Program-made: the position numbers and the translations under genes
Part shown: positions 1 through 9,219 of the stretch, in pieces
How positions within the stretch are numbered: position 1 is the first letter of the stretch
How the letters are laid out: each line of letters starts with the position of its first letter
Assembly: GCA_004799545.1 (NCBI GenBank)
Contig: SSMU01000001.1
Location: 91,626 to 155,625, forward strand
Direction: 5' to 3'
Source: Phenylobacterium sp.
Lineage (GTDB): Bacteria; Pseudomonadota; Alphaproteobacteria; Caulobacterales; Caulobacteraceae
Length of the DNA: 64,000 nucleotides
Notes under the pieces: model-generated
Database searches by the model: none
Told to the model about the DNA's origin: nothing
Seen by the model: only the letters and a program-made list of their open reading frames with translations

Positions 1-292
1 CGGCGATGTGGACGACCGCGAAGCGCAGCCAGCCGCCCGGCCGGGGCGGCGCCACGCGCAGCATCAGCCAAGCCACCGCCGGCAGCAGGACGAACTCCAT
101 CGCGCCGCTGGAATATTCCCAGACAAACGGCTCGCCCCGCTGCAGGTGCGGCTGGTCACGTAGCTGCGAGAAGGCGTTGGTGGTGTTCTGCAGCAGCAGG
201 AAGACCGTGCTCCCCGCCCAGGCGGCGAGGAAGGCGCGGCGGCGCGCGGCCGCTTCAAGGCTCGGGGGAGGCGGGTCGGCGGGTTCGGTCAT
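1..292 (-). CDS. N-terminal part of a membrane-anchored LytTR-like regulator (runs off window)
   Basis: Reading the minus strand from the ATG at 290-292 gives an uninterrupted frame to the window edge (about 97 residues). It begins MTEPADPPPP, then has a short basic stretch (AARRRAF), a hydrophobic segment (about residues 21-38), the motif EPFVWEYSSG, and a second hydrophobic segment (FVLLPAVAWLMLRV). Alphaproteobacterial membrane-bound LytTR transcription regulators have this arrangement of several membrane helices before a C-terminal LytTR DNA-binding domain. That domain would lie outside the window, so the family call is inference from the N-terminus. A sensor kinase with a similar membrane domain is the main alternative. 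Confidence 0.6.
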   Translation of the reverse strand, partial: MTEPADPPPPSLEAAARRRAFLAAWAGSTVFLLLQNTTNAFSQLRDQPHLQRGEPFVWEYSSGAMEFVLLPAVAWLMLRVAPPRPGGWLRFAVVHIA

Positions 293-474
293 CGGCGCAG
301 CCTGACCCTGGACTAGCGCGCATCCCGCCACACGCGCCAGCAGGAAGGCGACGACCCAGTTCTTCCCAGTTGGCCTCAAGCCAACTGAGACAGGGTCTGG
401 CGCGCGTCGCGGGTTTGCGGGAGCCCCTAAGCGTCCGCGCGCAAGGGCCACGTCGACAGCGCGCCCGAGGGAAC

Positions 475-498
475 GGCGGGAAGGTCGCCCTTCCCGCC
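475..498 (-). terminator. hairpin downstream of flagellin
   Basis: A perfect 10-bp stem (GGCGGGAAGG / CCTTCCCGCC) with a TCGC loop lies 26 bases past the flagellin stop. There is no clear U-tract, so it may act as a weak terminator or as a 3'-end stabiliser. Confidence 0.5.
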
Positions 499-523
499 GT
501 GACTCAAGACTAGACGCCCACTC

Positions 524-1423
524 TTACCGGAACAGACCCAGCAGGATGCTGGTCGACTGGTTGGCGATGGACAGCGCCTGCACGCCAAGCTGCTGCTTGG
601 TCTGCAGGGCCTGCAGGTTGGCGCTTTCCTGAGCCAGGTTCGCGTCAACCAGGTTGCCCACGCCCGTCTTCAGGCTGTCCTGCAGCTGCGACACCAGGGA
701 GATCTGGTTGTCCACAGCTGTGGAGTCCACCCCGAAGCTCGACAGCCCCTGCGTCACCGTCTTCATGGCGGTGTCGATGGTGGCCATCGCGGCCGCGGCC
801 GCCGTGCCTGTGCCGTCGGCCCAGGCCGTGGTCACGCCGCCGATCTGGTCGACCGAAGCCGTGGTCGCCGGAGGCGTGAGCGTGCCGGCGGTGACCGTCA
901 GTGCGGCCCCGAACACGGCAGCCGGGTTCAGGGCGTTGTGCGCCGAAGTCACCTTGATCGTGCCGTCGGCGGAGCCGATGGCCGCGACCGAACCGGTCGA
1001 AGCGTCGATCAGGTTCACGCCGTTGAACGACGCCGACGCGATGACGTTGGCGTAGCTCTGGGCGAGCTTCTCGAACTCCGTCTGGTACTGGGTGCGAGAG
1101 GGATCGTCGATACCGGCGTCAGAGGCGGCGAGCGCCTTCTCACGCATTTGGGTCAGGATCGAGGTCAGCTGATCCCCCGCCTGCAACGTCGTGTCGAGAA
1201 CCGACTTGCCGTTGTTCAGCGAGTTGGTCACCGCGTCGAGCGAGGAGGCTTGCGCCTGCTCGGTCTGGGCGATGGCCCAGATGGCCCCATTGTCCTTGGC
1301 GCTGCCGATCTTCAGGCCTGTGCTCACCCGGTTTTGGACCGTGGCGAGTTGGGCCTGAGTCTCCGTCAGGCTCTGCAACGCGACCATGGAGGCCACGTTG
1401 GTGTTGATAGAGTTGGAACTCAT
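524..1423 (-). CDS. flagellin
   Basis: This 299-residue protein is the subunit of the flagellar filament, exported by the flagellar type III apparatus. The N-terminal D0/D1 region (residues 1-140; MSSNSINTNVASMVALQSL, then a long coiled-coil-prone segment with NRVSTGLKI and LTQMREKAL) and the C-terminal D1/D0 region (from about 210, ending SIANQSTSILLGLFR) are both typical. The variable middle is short and rich in Ala, Thr and Gly, as in Caulobacter flagellins. The frame extends 77 codons upstream, but the start at 1423 has a good ribosome site (AAGGAC) and matches the family N-terminus. A sigma-54-type promoter lies upstream at 1494-1508. No flaF, flbT or other flagellar gene is nearby, so it is a solitary flagellin locus in this window. 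Confidence 0.95.
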   Translation of the reverse strand: MSSNSINTNVASMVALQSLTETQAQLATVQNRVSTGLKIGSAKDNGAIWAIAQTEQAQASSLDAVTNSLNNGKSVLDTTLQAGDQLTSILTQMREKALAASDAGIDDPSRTQYQTEFEKLAQSYANVIASASFNGVNLIDASTGSVAAIGSADGTIKVTSAHNALNPAAVFGAALTVTAGTLTPPATTASVDQIGGVTTAWADGTGTAAAAAMATIDTAMKTVTQGLSSFGVDSTAVDNQISLVSQLQDSLKTGVGNLVDANLAQESANLQALQTKQQLGVQALSIANQSTSILLGLFR

Positions 1424-1493
1424 TGGAAACGTCCTTCTTCCCGAGACCGGCGCCTTTCTGGCACCGGAGGGCGCGTTGCCCGGTGGGGGAAGC

Positions 1494-1508
1494 GCAAGGC
1501 CTGCGCCA
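1494..1508 (-). promoter_or_regulatory. sigma-54 (RpoN) promoter of flagellin
   Basis: On the minus strand the sequence TGGCGCAGGCCTTGC has the -24 GG and -12 GC doublets separated by exactly 10 bases, close to the consensus TGGCACG-N4-TTGC. It lies about 70 bases upstream of the flagellin start. Late flagellar genes of Caulobacter are known to use sigma-54. Confidence 0.75.
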
Positions 1509-1634
1509 CGGCGCGCCTGCTGTTTTGGTTGATTTTTTCTTGCCGCCGCTACCGCCAGTCGCAAAACCTGCCGTCGCAACTGGGCAAGGTTCGCCGGGCG
1601 CGCGGCAAATTCTTCAGCGCGCGCGGCGGCGGGT

Positions 1635-2231
1635 TCACGGCTCGGCGGCGGCATGCTCGCCGCGCGCGGCGGCCCACACCTGACGGGCGGCGTCGAGGTT
1701 CATGCCCGCGATCGCCAGGCCCACCACCACGTCGGGCCAAAGCGAGCGGGTAAGGGCGGTGACGAGGCCCGCGCCGATGATCCCCAGGTTGGCGGCCGCG
1801 TCGTTGCGTGCCGACAGGAATGCGGCGCGGGTGAGGCTGCCGGCGTGCGCCCGGTAGCGCGCTAGCAGGACGGCGCAGAACAGGTTGATCGCCAGGGCGC
1901 CGAGGCCGGTCAGGGCGAGCGCGCCGGGATCCGGCGGGGTCGGCGCGGCCAGCTTGCGCCAGAGGGTCCACAGGAACGCCGCCACCGGCAGCAGCAGCAC
2001 GCCGGACAGCGCCAGACCAACCCGCGCCCTGGGCCGCGCGCGCCAGCCCAGCGCCAGCAGGATCAGGCCGTTCACCGCCGCGTCCTCGAAGAAGTCGGCG
2101 CTGTCGGCGACCAGCGACACCGACCCGATCCGCAGCGCCACCCCCAGCTCCACCCCGAAATAAGCGAGGTTGAGGATGGCCACGGTGGCGATCGCCCGCC
2201 TGAGCGACAGGCCTGTCTCGTCCGCCATCAT
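1635..2231 (-). CDS. short cation-diffusion-facilitator-like transporter
   Basis: This 198-residue protein has about six hydrophobic segments and resembles the transmembrane domain of CDF metal efflux proteins. Acidic residues of the first metal site sit in [12 protein letters not shown] (about residues 43-54), and a second site is suggested by [10 protein letters not shown] (about 140-149). The cytoplasmic domain found in full-length CDF proteins (about 300 residues) is absent. The start is at 2231, preceded by GGAG. Proteins of this size are usually annotated 'cation transporter' in Caulobacterales. The substrate cannot be told from the sequence. It is divergent from the small gene at 2348 and shares no operon. 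Confidence 0.75.
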   Translation of the reverse strand: MMADETGLSLRRAIATVAILNLAYFGVELGVALRIGSVSLVADSADFFEDAAVNGLILLALGWRARPRARVGLALSGVLLLPVAAFLWTLWRKLAAPTPPDPGALALTGLGALAINLFCAVLLARYRAHAGSLTRAAFLSARNDAAANLGIIGAGLVTALTRSLWPDVVVGLAIAGMNLDAARQVWAAARGEHAAAEP

Positions 2232-2347
2232 GTGGCTCCGCTTGTTTCAGGCTCGGCAGACGATGGCCGAGGAAAGCCGCGGCGTCGCCCTATTGAAGTC
2301 TCGCCGCGCGGCCACATCTTCGGCGGGGCATCCATCGGAGCTGATCC

Positions 2348-2542
2348 ATGGGCGAGCTGACCAAGGACTTCGAGCCTGACCTTCGCGACGACGGCCGGTT
2401 CGTGCTGCACTTCACCCCGGCCGAGTGGCGGGCGATCCTGGAGGACGAGAGCTTCCTCGAGGCGCGGGACAACCGCTACCGCGTGCCGCGCCGGCTGATG
2501 GGCCTGGACGTCGCCATCGTCCCCGACCACGGATTCGGCTAG
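2348..2542 (+). CDS. small hypothetical protein (64 aa)
   Basis: A short frame encodes a soluble, acidic 64-residue protein (MGELTKDFEPDLRDDGRFVL...). It has no signal peptide or membrane segment. A GGAG ribosome site precedes the ATG. The composition (FTPAEWRAILEDESFLEARDNRYR) looks like a genuine alpha/beta protein rather than a shadow frame. It ends 9 bases from the convergent J-domain gene. I do not recognise its family. Confidence 0.55.
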   Translation: MGELTKDFEPDLRDDGRFVLHFTPAEWRAILEDESFLEARDNRYRVPRRLMGLDVAIVPDHGFG

Positions 2543-2550
2543 CCCAAGAC

Positions 2551-3207
2551 CTAGACCATCCCCGCCTTGCGCAGGGCCTGGTAGGCGCGGATCACCTTCT
2601 GCAGACGGCCTTCGCCCGCCCGGTCGCCGCCGTTGGCGTCGGGGTGCAGGCGGCGGACCAGTTCGGTGTAGCGGGTGCGGATCTTCGGTCCGTCGGCGTT
2701 CACGTCCAGGTCGAGTTCGGCCAGCGCATTGCGCTCCAGCTTGCCAAGCAGGCGGGCTTCCGGTTCGGGCCGCACCTGGGACTGGGCCCCGCCGCGGCCG
2801 AACAGGTCGAACGGATCGCGATAGCCCTCGCCGCGCCGGAAGCGGTGGTTGAAGGCCGCCGATTCGCGGCTGAATTTGCCGGCCTTCATCTCCCAGGTCG
2901 GCCGCCCGCCGCCGAACAGTTCGTCCTTCTGGTAGGCGCGCATCTCGCCTTCGCTCATGCCCGCGAAGAAGTTCCAGCTCCGATTGTATTCGGCCGCGTG
3001 CTCCTGACAGAACCAGTAGTGCTCGTTCATCATATCGCGGGATTTCGGCGCCCGGGCGGTGGCCGCGCGGCGGCATCCCGCGTGGTCGCAGGGCCGCTCC
3101 CCCGGCTTCAGGGTGAAGACGTCGGGGGGCGCCTCCGGCTCGTCCGCCTTGGGCGGCTTGACGCGGATGTCGACGAATTTGGGCTTGTATTGAAACGCGC
3201 CGGGCAT
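2551..3207 (-). CDS. J-domain (DnaJ-like) co-chaperone protein
   Basis: This 218-residue protein carries a C-terminal J-domain with the HPD motif (RRLHPDANGGD, about residues 187-197) and a following helix (LQKVIRAYQALRKAG), so it should stimulate an Hsp70 ATPase such as DnaK. The N-terminal half has a Cys/His set (PCDHAGCRR near 40 and HYWFCQEH near 64-71) that could bind zinc. The start at 3207 is divergent from bolA, 43 bases away. Standalone J-domain proteins with this layout sit next to bolA in many Caulobacterales genomes. The specific client is unknown. Confidence 0.85.
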   Translation of the reverse strand: MPGAFQYKPKFVDIRVKPPKADEPEAPPDVFTLKPGERPCDHAGCRRAATARAPKSRDMMNEHYWFCQEHAAEYNRSWNFFAGMSEGEMRAYQKDELFGGGRPTWEMKAGKFSRESAAFNHRFRRGEGYRDPFDLFGRGGAQSQVRPEPEARLLGKLERNALAELDLDVNADGPKIRTRYTELVRRLHPDANGGDRAGEGRLQKVIRAYQALRKAGMV

Positions 3208-3250
3208 GTGCCAAGTATGGGGGCAGAAGACTCCTGTTCAAGAATTGAAG

Positions 3251-3532
3251 ATGCGGCCGATGGGCGCCATACTAGACGCGATCCACGACAAGCTGACCGC
3301 CGCCTTCCAGCCCGTCCGGCTGGAGGTCGAGGACGATTCCGCCCGACACCACGGCCACGCCGGCGCGCGTCCCGGCGGCGAGAGCCATTTCAACGTGACC
3401 ATCGAGGCCGAGGCCTTCCGGGGCGCGGCCAAGGTCGCCCGCCAGCGGATGGTCTATCGGGCGCTCGCCGACGAGCTGGCCGGGCCGGTGCACGCGCTCT
3501 CGGTCAAGGCGCTGGCGCCTGGCGAAGGCTAG
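3251..3532 (+). CDS. bolA: BolA family protein
   Basis: This 93-residue protein has a complete BolA fold: an N-terminal helix (MGAILDAIHDKLTAAFQP), a beta segment (LEVEDDSARHHGHAG), the conserved ESHFNVTIEAEAF region, and the helix KVARQRMVYRALADEL. BolA proteins partner with monothiol glutaredoxins in iron-sulfur trafficking and also act as transcription factors. The histidine-rich loop (ARHHGHAG) is the usual site of cluster coordination. The frame is open upstream to 3206, but the ATG at 3251 (or 3260) fits the family length. It is divergent from the J-domain gene. Confidence 0.85.
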   Translation: MRPMGAILDAIHDKLTAAFQPVRLEVEDDSARHHGHAGARPGGESHFNVTIEAEAFRGAAKVARQRMVYRALADELAGPVHALSVKALAPGEG

Positions 3533-3542
3533 GGGCTAAGCT

Positions 3543-3554
3543 AAACGATCGTTT
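3543..3554. promoter_or_regulatory. palindromic operator candidate upstream of aldehyde oxidoreductase operon
   Basis: AAACGATCGTTT is a perfect 12-bp palindrome lying 46 bases before the TTG start of the iron-sulfur subunit. Such short AT-ended palindromes are typical of TetR or MarR operators. No regulator gene is adjacent. Confidence 0.4.
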
Positions 3555-3599
3555 GAACCGCCGTCTTGCGTACGGCCGACCAGCCTGGAGGGGCGCGGC

Positions 3600-4106
3600 T
3601 TGAAGACCACCATCACCGTCAACGGGGAGGCGCGGACCCTCGACGTCGATCCCCGCGTCACCCTGCTCGATGCGCTCCGCGAGCACCTGCGCCTGACCGG
3701 CTCCAAGAAGGGCTGCGACCACGGCCAGTGCGGCGCCTGCACGGTGCTGGTGAACGGGGTGCGGATCAATTCCTGCCTGTCGCTGGCGGTGATGCACGAC
3801 GGCGACCAGGTGACCACCATCGAGGGGATCGGCACGGCCGAGACGCTGCATCCCATGCAGCGGGCCTTCCTCACCGAGGACGCCTTCCAGTGCGGCTACT
3901 GCACGCCCGGCCAGATCTGTTCGGCGCTCGGCATGCTGGCCGAGGTCGCCGAGAACTGGCCCAGCCAGGAGACCGCCGACCTCACCGCGAAGATCGCCTT
4001 CACCGACGACGAACTGCGCGAGCGGATGAGCGGCAACATCTGCCGCTGCTCGGCCTATCCGCAGATCGTGGCCGCCATCCGCTCCGCCGCCGGGGAGTTG
4101 GCATGA
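3600..4106 (+). CDS. 2Fe-2S subunit of a xanthine dehydrogenase family aldehyde oxidoreductase
   Basis: This 168-residue electron-transfer subunit has a plant-type 2Fe-2S domain ([16 protein letters not shown], cysteines about 38-46) and a second [2Fe-2S] domain ([11 protein letters not shown] and [10 protein letters not shown]). It passes electrons from the molybdenum subunit to FAD. The start is TTG at 3600, with GGAGG about 20 bases upstream. No Tat signal precedes it, unlike periplasmic PaoA of E. coli, so a cytoplasmic complex is likely. The stop overlaps the next start (ATGA at 4103-4106), so the three subunits are translationally coupled. Confidence 0.9.
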   Translation: MKTTITVNGEARTLDVDPRVTLLDALREHLRLTGSKKGCDHGQCGACTVLVNGVRINSCLSLAVMHDGDQVTTIEGIGTAETLHPMQRAFLTEDAFQCGYCTPGQICSALGMLAEVAENWPSQETADLTAKIAFTDDELRERMSGNICRCSAYPQIVAAIRSAAGELA

Positions 4107-5059
4107 GGCCCTTCACCTATGAGCGGGCCACCGACGCCGCCGCCGCGGTGAAGTCGGCCGCCGAGACCCCGAACGCCAAGTTCCTGGCTGGCGGCACCAA
4201 CCTCTTGGACCTGATGAAGTTGGAGATCGAACACCCCAACCACCTGATCGACGTGGGCCGCCTGCCGCTCGCGAAGATCGAGGACACCGCCGAGGGCGGC
4301 CTCAGGATCGGCGCCATGGCCTCCAACAGCCACGTGGCCGCCGACCCCCGGGTGCGCGCCCGCTATCCGGTGCTGACCCAGGCCATCGTCGCCGGTGGCT
4401 CGCCGCAGCTGCGCAACAAGGCCTCGGTCGGCGGCAACCTCCTGCAGCGCACCCGCTGCGCCTATTTCTACGACACCTCCAAGCCCTGCAATAAGCGGGC
4501 GCCCGGCTCCGGCTGCGGGGCGCTGGAGGGCCTCAACCGCAACTCGGCGATCTTCGGCGCCAGCCACGCCTGCATCGCCACCCATCCGTCGGACATGGCC
4601 GTCGCCCTGGTGGCGCTGGACGCCGAGGTCGAGGTGCTGTCGCCCGCCGGCCAGGCGCGCAGCTTCCCGCTGATGGAGCTGCACAGGCTGCCCGGCGAGA
4701 CGCCGGACGTGGAGACCCACCTGATCCCCGGAGAGCTGATCACCGCCGTGGTGCTGCCGCCGCCGCCGAAAGGCGGGCAGGTCTACCGCAAGGTCCGCGA
4801 CCGGGCCTCCTATTCGGCGGGCCTGGCCAGCGTGGCCATCGCCGGCGGACGGATGGCGCTGGGCGCCGTGGCCCACAAGCCCTGGCGGGCGGCCGAGGCG
4901 GAAGCCGCGCTGGCCTCCGGCGCCTCGCCCGCCGAGGCGATCGGCGCCGAGCTGGCAGCGGCCAGCGCCAACGGCCGCAACGGCTTCAAGATCAACCTGA
5001 TCAGCCGCCTGGTCCCGGCGGCGGTCGCCGAGGCCCGCGAGCCGGGGAGGGGCGCATGA
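4103..5059 (+). CDS. FAD-binding subunit of the molybdenum aldehyde oxidoreductase
   Basis: This 318-residue medium subunit has a PCMH-type FAD domain ([18 protein letters not shown] near 34-51; [14 protein letters not shown] near 111-124) and a C-terminal CO dehydrogenase flavoprotein domain. A cysteine set ([24 protein letters not shown]) matches the extra [4Fe-4S] cluster site known from the PaoB/YagS group. That places this enzyme with broad-specificity aldehyde oxidoreductases rather than true xanthine dehydrogenases. It overlaps both neighbours by ATGA, giving a tight operon. Confidence 0.9.
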   Translation: MRPFTYERATDAAAAVKSAAETPNAKFLAGGTNLLDLMKLEIEHPNHLIDVGRLPLAKIEDTAEGGLRIGAMASNSHVAADPRVRARYPVLTQAIVAGGSPQLRNKASVGGNLLQRTRCAYFYDTSKPCNKRAPGSGCGALEGLNRNSAIFGASHACIATHPSDMAVALVALDAEVEVLSPAGQARSFPLMELHRLPGETPDVETHLIPGELITAVVLPPPPKGGQVYRKVRDRASYSAGLASVAIAGGRMALGAVAHKPWRAAEAEAALASGASPAEAIGAELAAASANGRNGFKINLISRLVPAAVAEAREPGRGA

Positions 5060-7320
5060 CCTCCGTCATCGACTGGGAAACCACGCCCAACCCCGTCAAG
5101 GAGAACCGCGCGGGGATCATCGGGAAAGCTGTCGACAGGTATGAGGGCCCGCTGAAGGTCACTGGCACGGCGCCCTATGCCTATGAGGTCGAGCCGCCGT
5201 CCCCGCCGGCCTATGGCGTGATGCTCTCCGCGCCGATCGCCAAGGGCCGGATCACAGGCGTCGACACCGCCGCCGCCGAGGCCTCGCCGGGCGTGCTGCT
5301 GGTCTGGACCTACCGGAACGCCCCCGCCCAGGGCCCGCGCCCGGCGCGCTACGACTTCTTCACCCCTTCGCCGCGGCCGGCCCTGGAGTCGGATCAGGTC
5401 TATTTCTTCGGCCAGCAGGTGGCCGTGGTGGTCGCCGACACCCTGGAGAACGCCACCGCCGCCGCGGCCCTGGTCAACCTCACCTTCGAGGATGGGGCCA
5501 AGGCGGTGATCTTCCACGATCACTACGACGAGGCCGTCGACCCGCCGGGCGAAAAGGACGTCGAGATCGGCGACTTCGAGCAAGCTTTCGCCGCCGCCCC
5601 GGTGAAGGTCGACGATGTCTGGCGCACGCCCCTGCAGAACCACTGCCAGATGGAGCCCTGCGCCACCACCGCCTGGTGGGAGGGCGACCACCTGACCGTC
5701 CACACCTCGGTGCAGATGGTGCGGTTCGCCCAGAACTCGCTCGCCGAGACCCTGATGCTGCCGCACAAGAACGTGCGCCTGCTCACCCGCTACGTCGGCG
5801 GCGGCTTCGGCGGCAAGGGCTCGTTCTACGAAGACCTGGTGCTGGCTTCGCTGGCGGCCCGCGAGCTCGGCCGGCCGGTGAAGGTGGCGCTGTCGCGCCA
5901 GCAGATGATGCACGGCACGGTGCACAGGCCGGCCACTGAGCAGCACGTCCGCCTGGGCGCCACGCCCGACGGCGTGCTCACCGCCATGTCGCTGATGACC
6001 ATCACCCACTGCGACCGGCGCGGCAATTTCACCGAGCACGCCTCCAACTTCGCCCGCAACCTCTACGCCGCGCCCAACCGGTTGACCGGCCACCGCCTGG
6101 TGCGCCTCGACCTGCCGGTGGCCAGCGCCATGCGCGCGCCGGGCGAAGCCTCGGGCACGCTCAGCCTGGAAGTGGCCATGGACGAGCTGGCCGAGAAGCT
6201 CGGCATGGATCCCGTCGAGCTGCGCATCAAGAACGAGCCACCGACCGATCCGGAGACCGGCAAGCCGTTCTCCATCCGCCAGCTGGTGCGCTGCATGAAG
6301 GAGGGCGCCCAGCTGTTCGGCTGGGATCGCCGCCTCCCGACGCCCGGCCAGGTGCGCGACGGCCGCTGGCTGGTCGGCCTGGGCATGGCCGCCGCCATCC
6401 GCGGCAACTTCCTGCTGCCCGCCAAGGCCAGCTTCACGGTCGACGCCGACGGCGTGATCACCGTCAAGCAGGGTATGACCGACATCGGCACCGGCACCTA
6501 TACGGTGCTGGCCCAGATCGCCGCCGAGACCCTGGGCGTGCCGCTGGGCGACGTGCGCGTCGAGATCGGTGACAGCGAGCTGCCGCCGGCCCCCGGCTCG
6601 GGCGGCCAGTTCGGCGCCGCCACCGCCGGCTCCGCGGCGCTCGACGCCGGCATGAACTTGCGCAAGGCCATTGCCGAGCTGGCGGTGGGCGACGCCGCCT
6701 CCCCGCTGAGCGGCGGCGATCCGGCGCAGGTGACGTTCCAGGACGGCGTGATCGCCATCGCCAACCGCTCGGAGCGCCTGTCGGACCTGATCCGCCGCAA
6801 CCGCCCCGATGGCCTCACCGCCGACGGCGAGGTGCGTCCCGCCGCCGACGCCGGCCAGTGGAGTTCGCACACCTACGGCGCCCACTATGTCGAGGTGGCC
6901 GTCGATCCGGTCACCGGCGAGGTCCGCACCCGGCGGATGCTCGGCGTCTTCGCCGCCGGCCGCATCCTCAACTACAAGACCGCCCGCAGCCAGCTGACCG
7001 GCGGGATGATCTGGGGCGTCGGCTCGGCGCTGACCGAGGGCAATGTGGTCGACGCCCGCTATGGCTCGCTGATCAACCAGGACCTGGCGGGCTATCTGGT
7101 GCCGGTGCAGGCCGACATCGGCGAGGTCGAGGCGATCATGCTCGACGAGGTGGACGACAAGGCCAATCCCATGGGCATCAAGGGGGTCGGCGAGCTGGGC
7201 ATCTCCGGGGCCGGGGCGGCGGTGGCCAACGCCATCTACAACGCCGTGGGCGTCCGCGTGCGCGACTACCCGATCACCCCGGACAAGCTGCTGGCGGCCC
7301 TGATGGCGGCCGGCCGCTAG
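5056..7320 (+). CDS. molybdopterin-binding large subunit of the aldehyde oxidoreductase
   Basis: This 754-residue catalytic subunit has a full-length xanthine oxidase a/b hammerhead domain (about 20-130) and the molybdopterin-binding domains. Visible signatures are [10 protein letters not shown] (about 250), APGEASG (about 360), GQFGAATAG, and the C-terminal [17 protein letters not shown], which carries the catalytic glutamate. The C-terminus ([16 protein letters not shown]) is typical of the YagR/PaoC group. The likely reaction is aldehyde oxidation to acid using molybdopterin cytosine dinucleotide; the physiological substrate is not evident. No XdhC-like or MocA-like maturation gene is adjacent. 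Its stop codon shares CTAG with the convergent TPR gene. Confidence 0.9.
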   Translation: MTSVIDWETTPNPVKENRAGIIGKAVDRYEGPLKVTGTAPYAYEVEPPSPPAYGVMLSAPIAKGRITGVDTAAAEASPGVLLVWTYRNAPAQGPRPARYDFFTPSPRPALESDQVYFFGQQVAVVVADTLENATAAAALVNLTFEDGAKAVIFHDHYDEAVDPPGEKDVEIGDFEQAFAAAPVKVDDVWRTPLQNHCQMEPCATTAWWEGDHLTVHTSVQMVRFAQNSLAETLMLPHKNVRLLTRYVGGGFGGKGSFYEDLVLASLAARELGRPVKVALSRQQMMHGTVHRPATEQHVRLGATPDGVLTAMSLMTITHCDRRGNFTEHASNFARNLYAAPNRLTGHRLVRLDLPVASAMRAPGEASGTLSLEVAMDELAEKLGMDPVELRIKNEPPTDPETGKPFSIRQLVRCMKEGAQLFGWDRRLPTPGQVRDGRWLVGLGMAAAIRGNFLLPAKASFTVDADGVITVKQGMTDIGTGTYTVLAQIAAETLGVPLGDVRVEIGDSELPPAPGSGGQFGAATAGSAALDAGMNLRKAIAELAVGDAASPLSGGDPAQVTFQDGVIAIANRSERLSDLIRRNRPDGLTADGEVRPAADAGQWSSHTYGAHYVEVAVDPVTGEVRTRRMLGVFAAGRILNYKTARSQLTGGMIWGVGSALTEGNVVDARYGSLINQDLAGYLVPVQADIGEVEAIMLDEVDDKANPMGIKGVGELGISGAGAAVANAIYNAVGVRVRDYPITPDKLLAALMAAGR

Positions 7321-8939
7321 AGAAGGTCCGTCGGCGCGGCGGTCGGATCGCCCCGCCAGCCCTTGCGGGCGGCGGCGAGGTCGCGGCGGGCGTCGGAGGC
7401 CTTGCCCAGCGCCTGCTCGGCCCGGGCGGCGATCACCAGGGTCATGGGGTCGTTCGGCCAGGCGGCCAGGGCCTTCTGGGTTTCCGCCAGGGCTTCCTGG
7501 GGCTTGCCGGCCGCCAGCAGCGCCGCCGCCGCGCTGCGGCCCATCGGGTACCACCAGGCAGGCGGATCGTTGTCGAAGACGAGCCAGCGGGCCTGCAGGG
7601 CGGCGGCGTCGCGGAACGGCTGCACGGCGTCGGCGGGCTTGCCCTCCAGCATCGCTGCGCGGCCCAGCAGCACCAGGCGCGGAATGCCGATCATCGCCAC
7701 GGCCTGGCCGGGGAGGGCCGCGATCGCCGCGGCCTCGGCGCGCACCGCAGCCGGCTTGCCCTGTTGCGCCAGCGCCTCGCCGCGGGCGTAGCGCCAGAGC
7801 GCCGTGAGGTTCGGCTTGTCGGCGGGGGGTGGCGGCAGGGCCAGCACCTTGGCCGGATCGGCGTAGCGGGCCTCGGCGAAATAGGCCGTGCCGGCGATCT
7901 GCAGGTCCTGGCGCGAGAGCGGCGCCTTCGACAGCCGCCCCACCACGCCATCGGCCAGTTTCAGCGCTGCGGCCCCGTCGCCGTCGATCAGCGCCGCCCC
8001 GGTCCCGAACTGCACGTTGTGGGCGTGGTAGTTGAGGCCCCAGACCCCGTCGCGCACCTGCAGCCGCTCGGCGTTGGCCTCGTCGATCCGTGTGGCGTCG
8101 AGGTTGGCCCTAACCGCCGCCTCATAGAGCCCGACGCGGTAGTAGGTGTGCGAGGGCATGTGCACCAGGTGGCTGGCCGCCGGCGCCAGCGCCTGCAGCG
8201 TCTCCGCATAGGCCAGGGCCTTGCCCGCCACCCCGTCGTTCTCGGTGGCGTGGATGTAGAAGTGGATGGCGCCGGTGTCGTCGGGCTTGCGGGCCAGCGC
8301 CCCTTCCAGCAGGGCGATGGCGCGGGGCAGGTTGTCCCGGTTGTTCTCCAGCGAGGACGGGATCATCCAGGCGTCGGCGGTGATGATGGCGATCTCGTTG
8401 TCGGTCGGCCGGGCCTTGGCGATCTGGTCCATGGCCTTGGCGAAGGCGTCGTCGCCGGCGCCCGTGCCGCCGCCTGCGTGGTAGCGGGTCTGCAGGGCGG
8501 CGGTCAGCTGGCGCTCCAGCTCCGGCCCGTCCTTGGCCAGCGCCGCGGCCTTGTCGGCCAGGGCCGCCAGCTCGGCCTGGGCCTTGCCGTCGATTGAATA
8601 GTTGATGGTCGGGCCGCGCGACCAGGCCTCGCCCCAGGCGCACATGGCGCAGGTCGGGTCGAGTTTCTCGGCCTCCTGGAAGGCCGAGGTCGCCGCTTTG
8701 TGGGCGAAGGCGTGGGCCAGCTGCATGCCGTTGTCGAAATAGGCCTGGGCCTTGGGGTTGGCGGTCCGCACCCGGAAGCCGCCCGTGCCGTAGCCGCTGA
8801 GCAATGCCTGGGCCGGTCCCTCGTCGGCCTTCGGCGCGGCGATGGCGCAGACATGGCCCACAGGCCCCGCGGTCTCAGGATCGGCGCTGGTCGCCAGGGG
8901 GATCAGGGCGATCGCCGCCCCGGCCAGCCAAGCCCGCAT
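7317..8939 (-). CDS. secreted TPR-repeat protein
   Basis: This is a 540-residue protein with a signal peptide (MRAWLAGAAIALIPLATSA) and tetratricopeptide-like helices along its length, for example KAQAYFDNGMQLAHAFAHKAATSAFQEAEKLDPTC split over two helices, and the C-terminal QEALAETQKALAAWPNDP. A CxxC pair (TCAMCAWGEAW, about residue 88) and the motif HLVHMPSHTYYRVG (near 250) mark a conserved family found in many proteobacteria. Some relatives are fused to or encoded near thioredoxin or cytochrome genes. I chose the start at 8939 because it has GGAGGG and yields the signal peptide, although the frame is open further upstream. Its role is unknown. Confidence 0.8.
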   Translation of the reverse strand: MRAWLAGAAIALIPLATSADPETAGPVGHVCAIAAPKADEGPAQALLSGYGTGGFRVRTANPKAQAYFDNGMQLAHAFAHKAATSAFQEAEKLDPTCAMCAWGEAWSRGPTINYSIDGKAQAELAALADKAAALAKDGPELERQLTAALQTRYHAGGGTGAGDDAFAKAMDQIAKARPTDNEIAIITADAWMIPSSLENNRDNLPRAIALLEGALARKPDDTGAIHFYIHATENDGVAGKALAYAETLQALAPAASHLVHMPSHTYYRVGLYEAAVRANLDATRIDEANAERLQVRDGVWGLNYHAHNVQFGTGAALIDGDGAAALKLADGVVGRLSKAPLSRQDLQIAGTAYFAEARYADPAKVLALPPPPADKPNLTALWRYARGEALAQQGKPAAVRAEAAAIAALPGQAVAMIGIPRLVLLGRAAMLEGKPADAVQPFRDAAALQARWLVFDNDPPAWWYPMGRSAAAALLAAGKPQEALAETQKALAAWPNDPMTLVIAARAEQALGKASDARRDLAAARKGWRGDPTAAPTDLL

Positions 8940-9097
8940 GTTCCGCCCTCCCCAAGGCCGCGCCCACCACTGGCGCGCCACGACAGGGTCGGCGATGCCG
9001 ACCTCGGCTGCAAGCCGGATGAGGATTTCTAAGCCCCCCGGCCCTGGCGAACGGCGCAGCTCGTTCCCATCTTTCAACTATAGAAAGACGGTTCCCC

Positions 9098-9187
9098 ATG
9101 AAATTGCTGATCCCGCTCGCGGCCCTTGGTGGCGCGCTCGCCCTGCTGTTGACCGATCTCACGGCCCACAGCCTCGAATACCTCTAG
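9098..9187 (+). CDS. possible 29-residue membrane microprotein
   Basis: A short frame encodes a hydrophobic peptide (MKLLIPLAALGGALALLLTD then about nine polar residues). It looks like a single membrane helix or signal sequence. The ribosome site is weak. The frame lies between two minus-strand genes and would need its own promoter. I cannot assign a family. It could be chance in GC-rich DNA. Confidence 0.3.
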   Translation: MKLLIPLAALGGALALLLTDLTAHSLEYL

Positions 9188-9219
9188 AGCCCAAGGCCCT
9201 TCCGAAGGCCCTTTGGGGC

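Noticed and set aside
4810..7554. 914-residue minus-strand open frame antisense to the molybdenum subunit
   Set aside because: Composition is a GC-rich shadow (runs of Gly, Arg, Ala, His); it lies opposite a clearly coding gene and has no recognisable domain.
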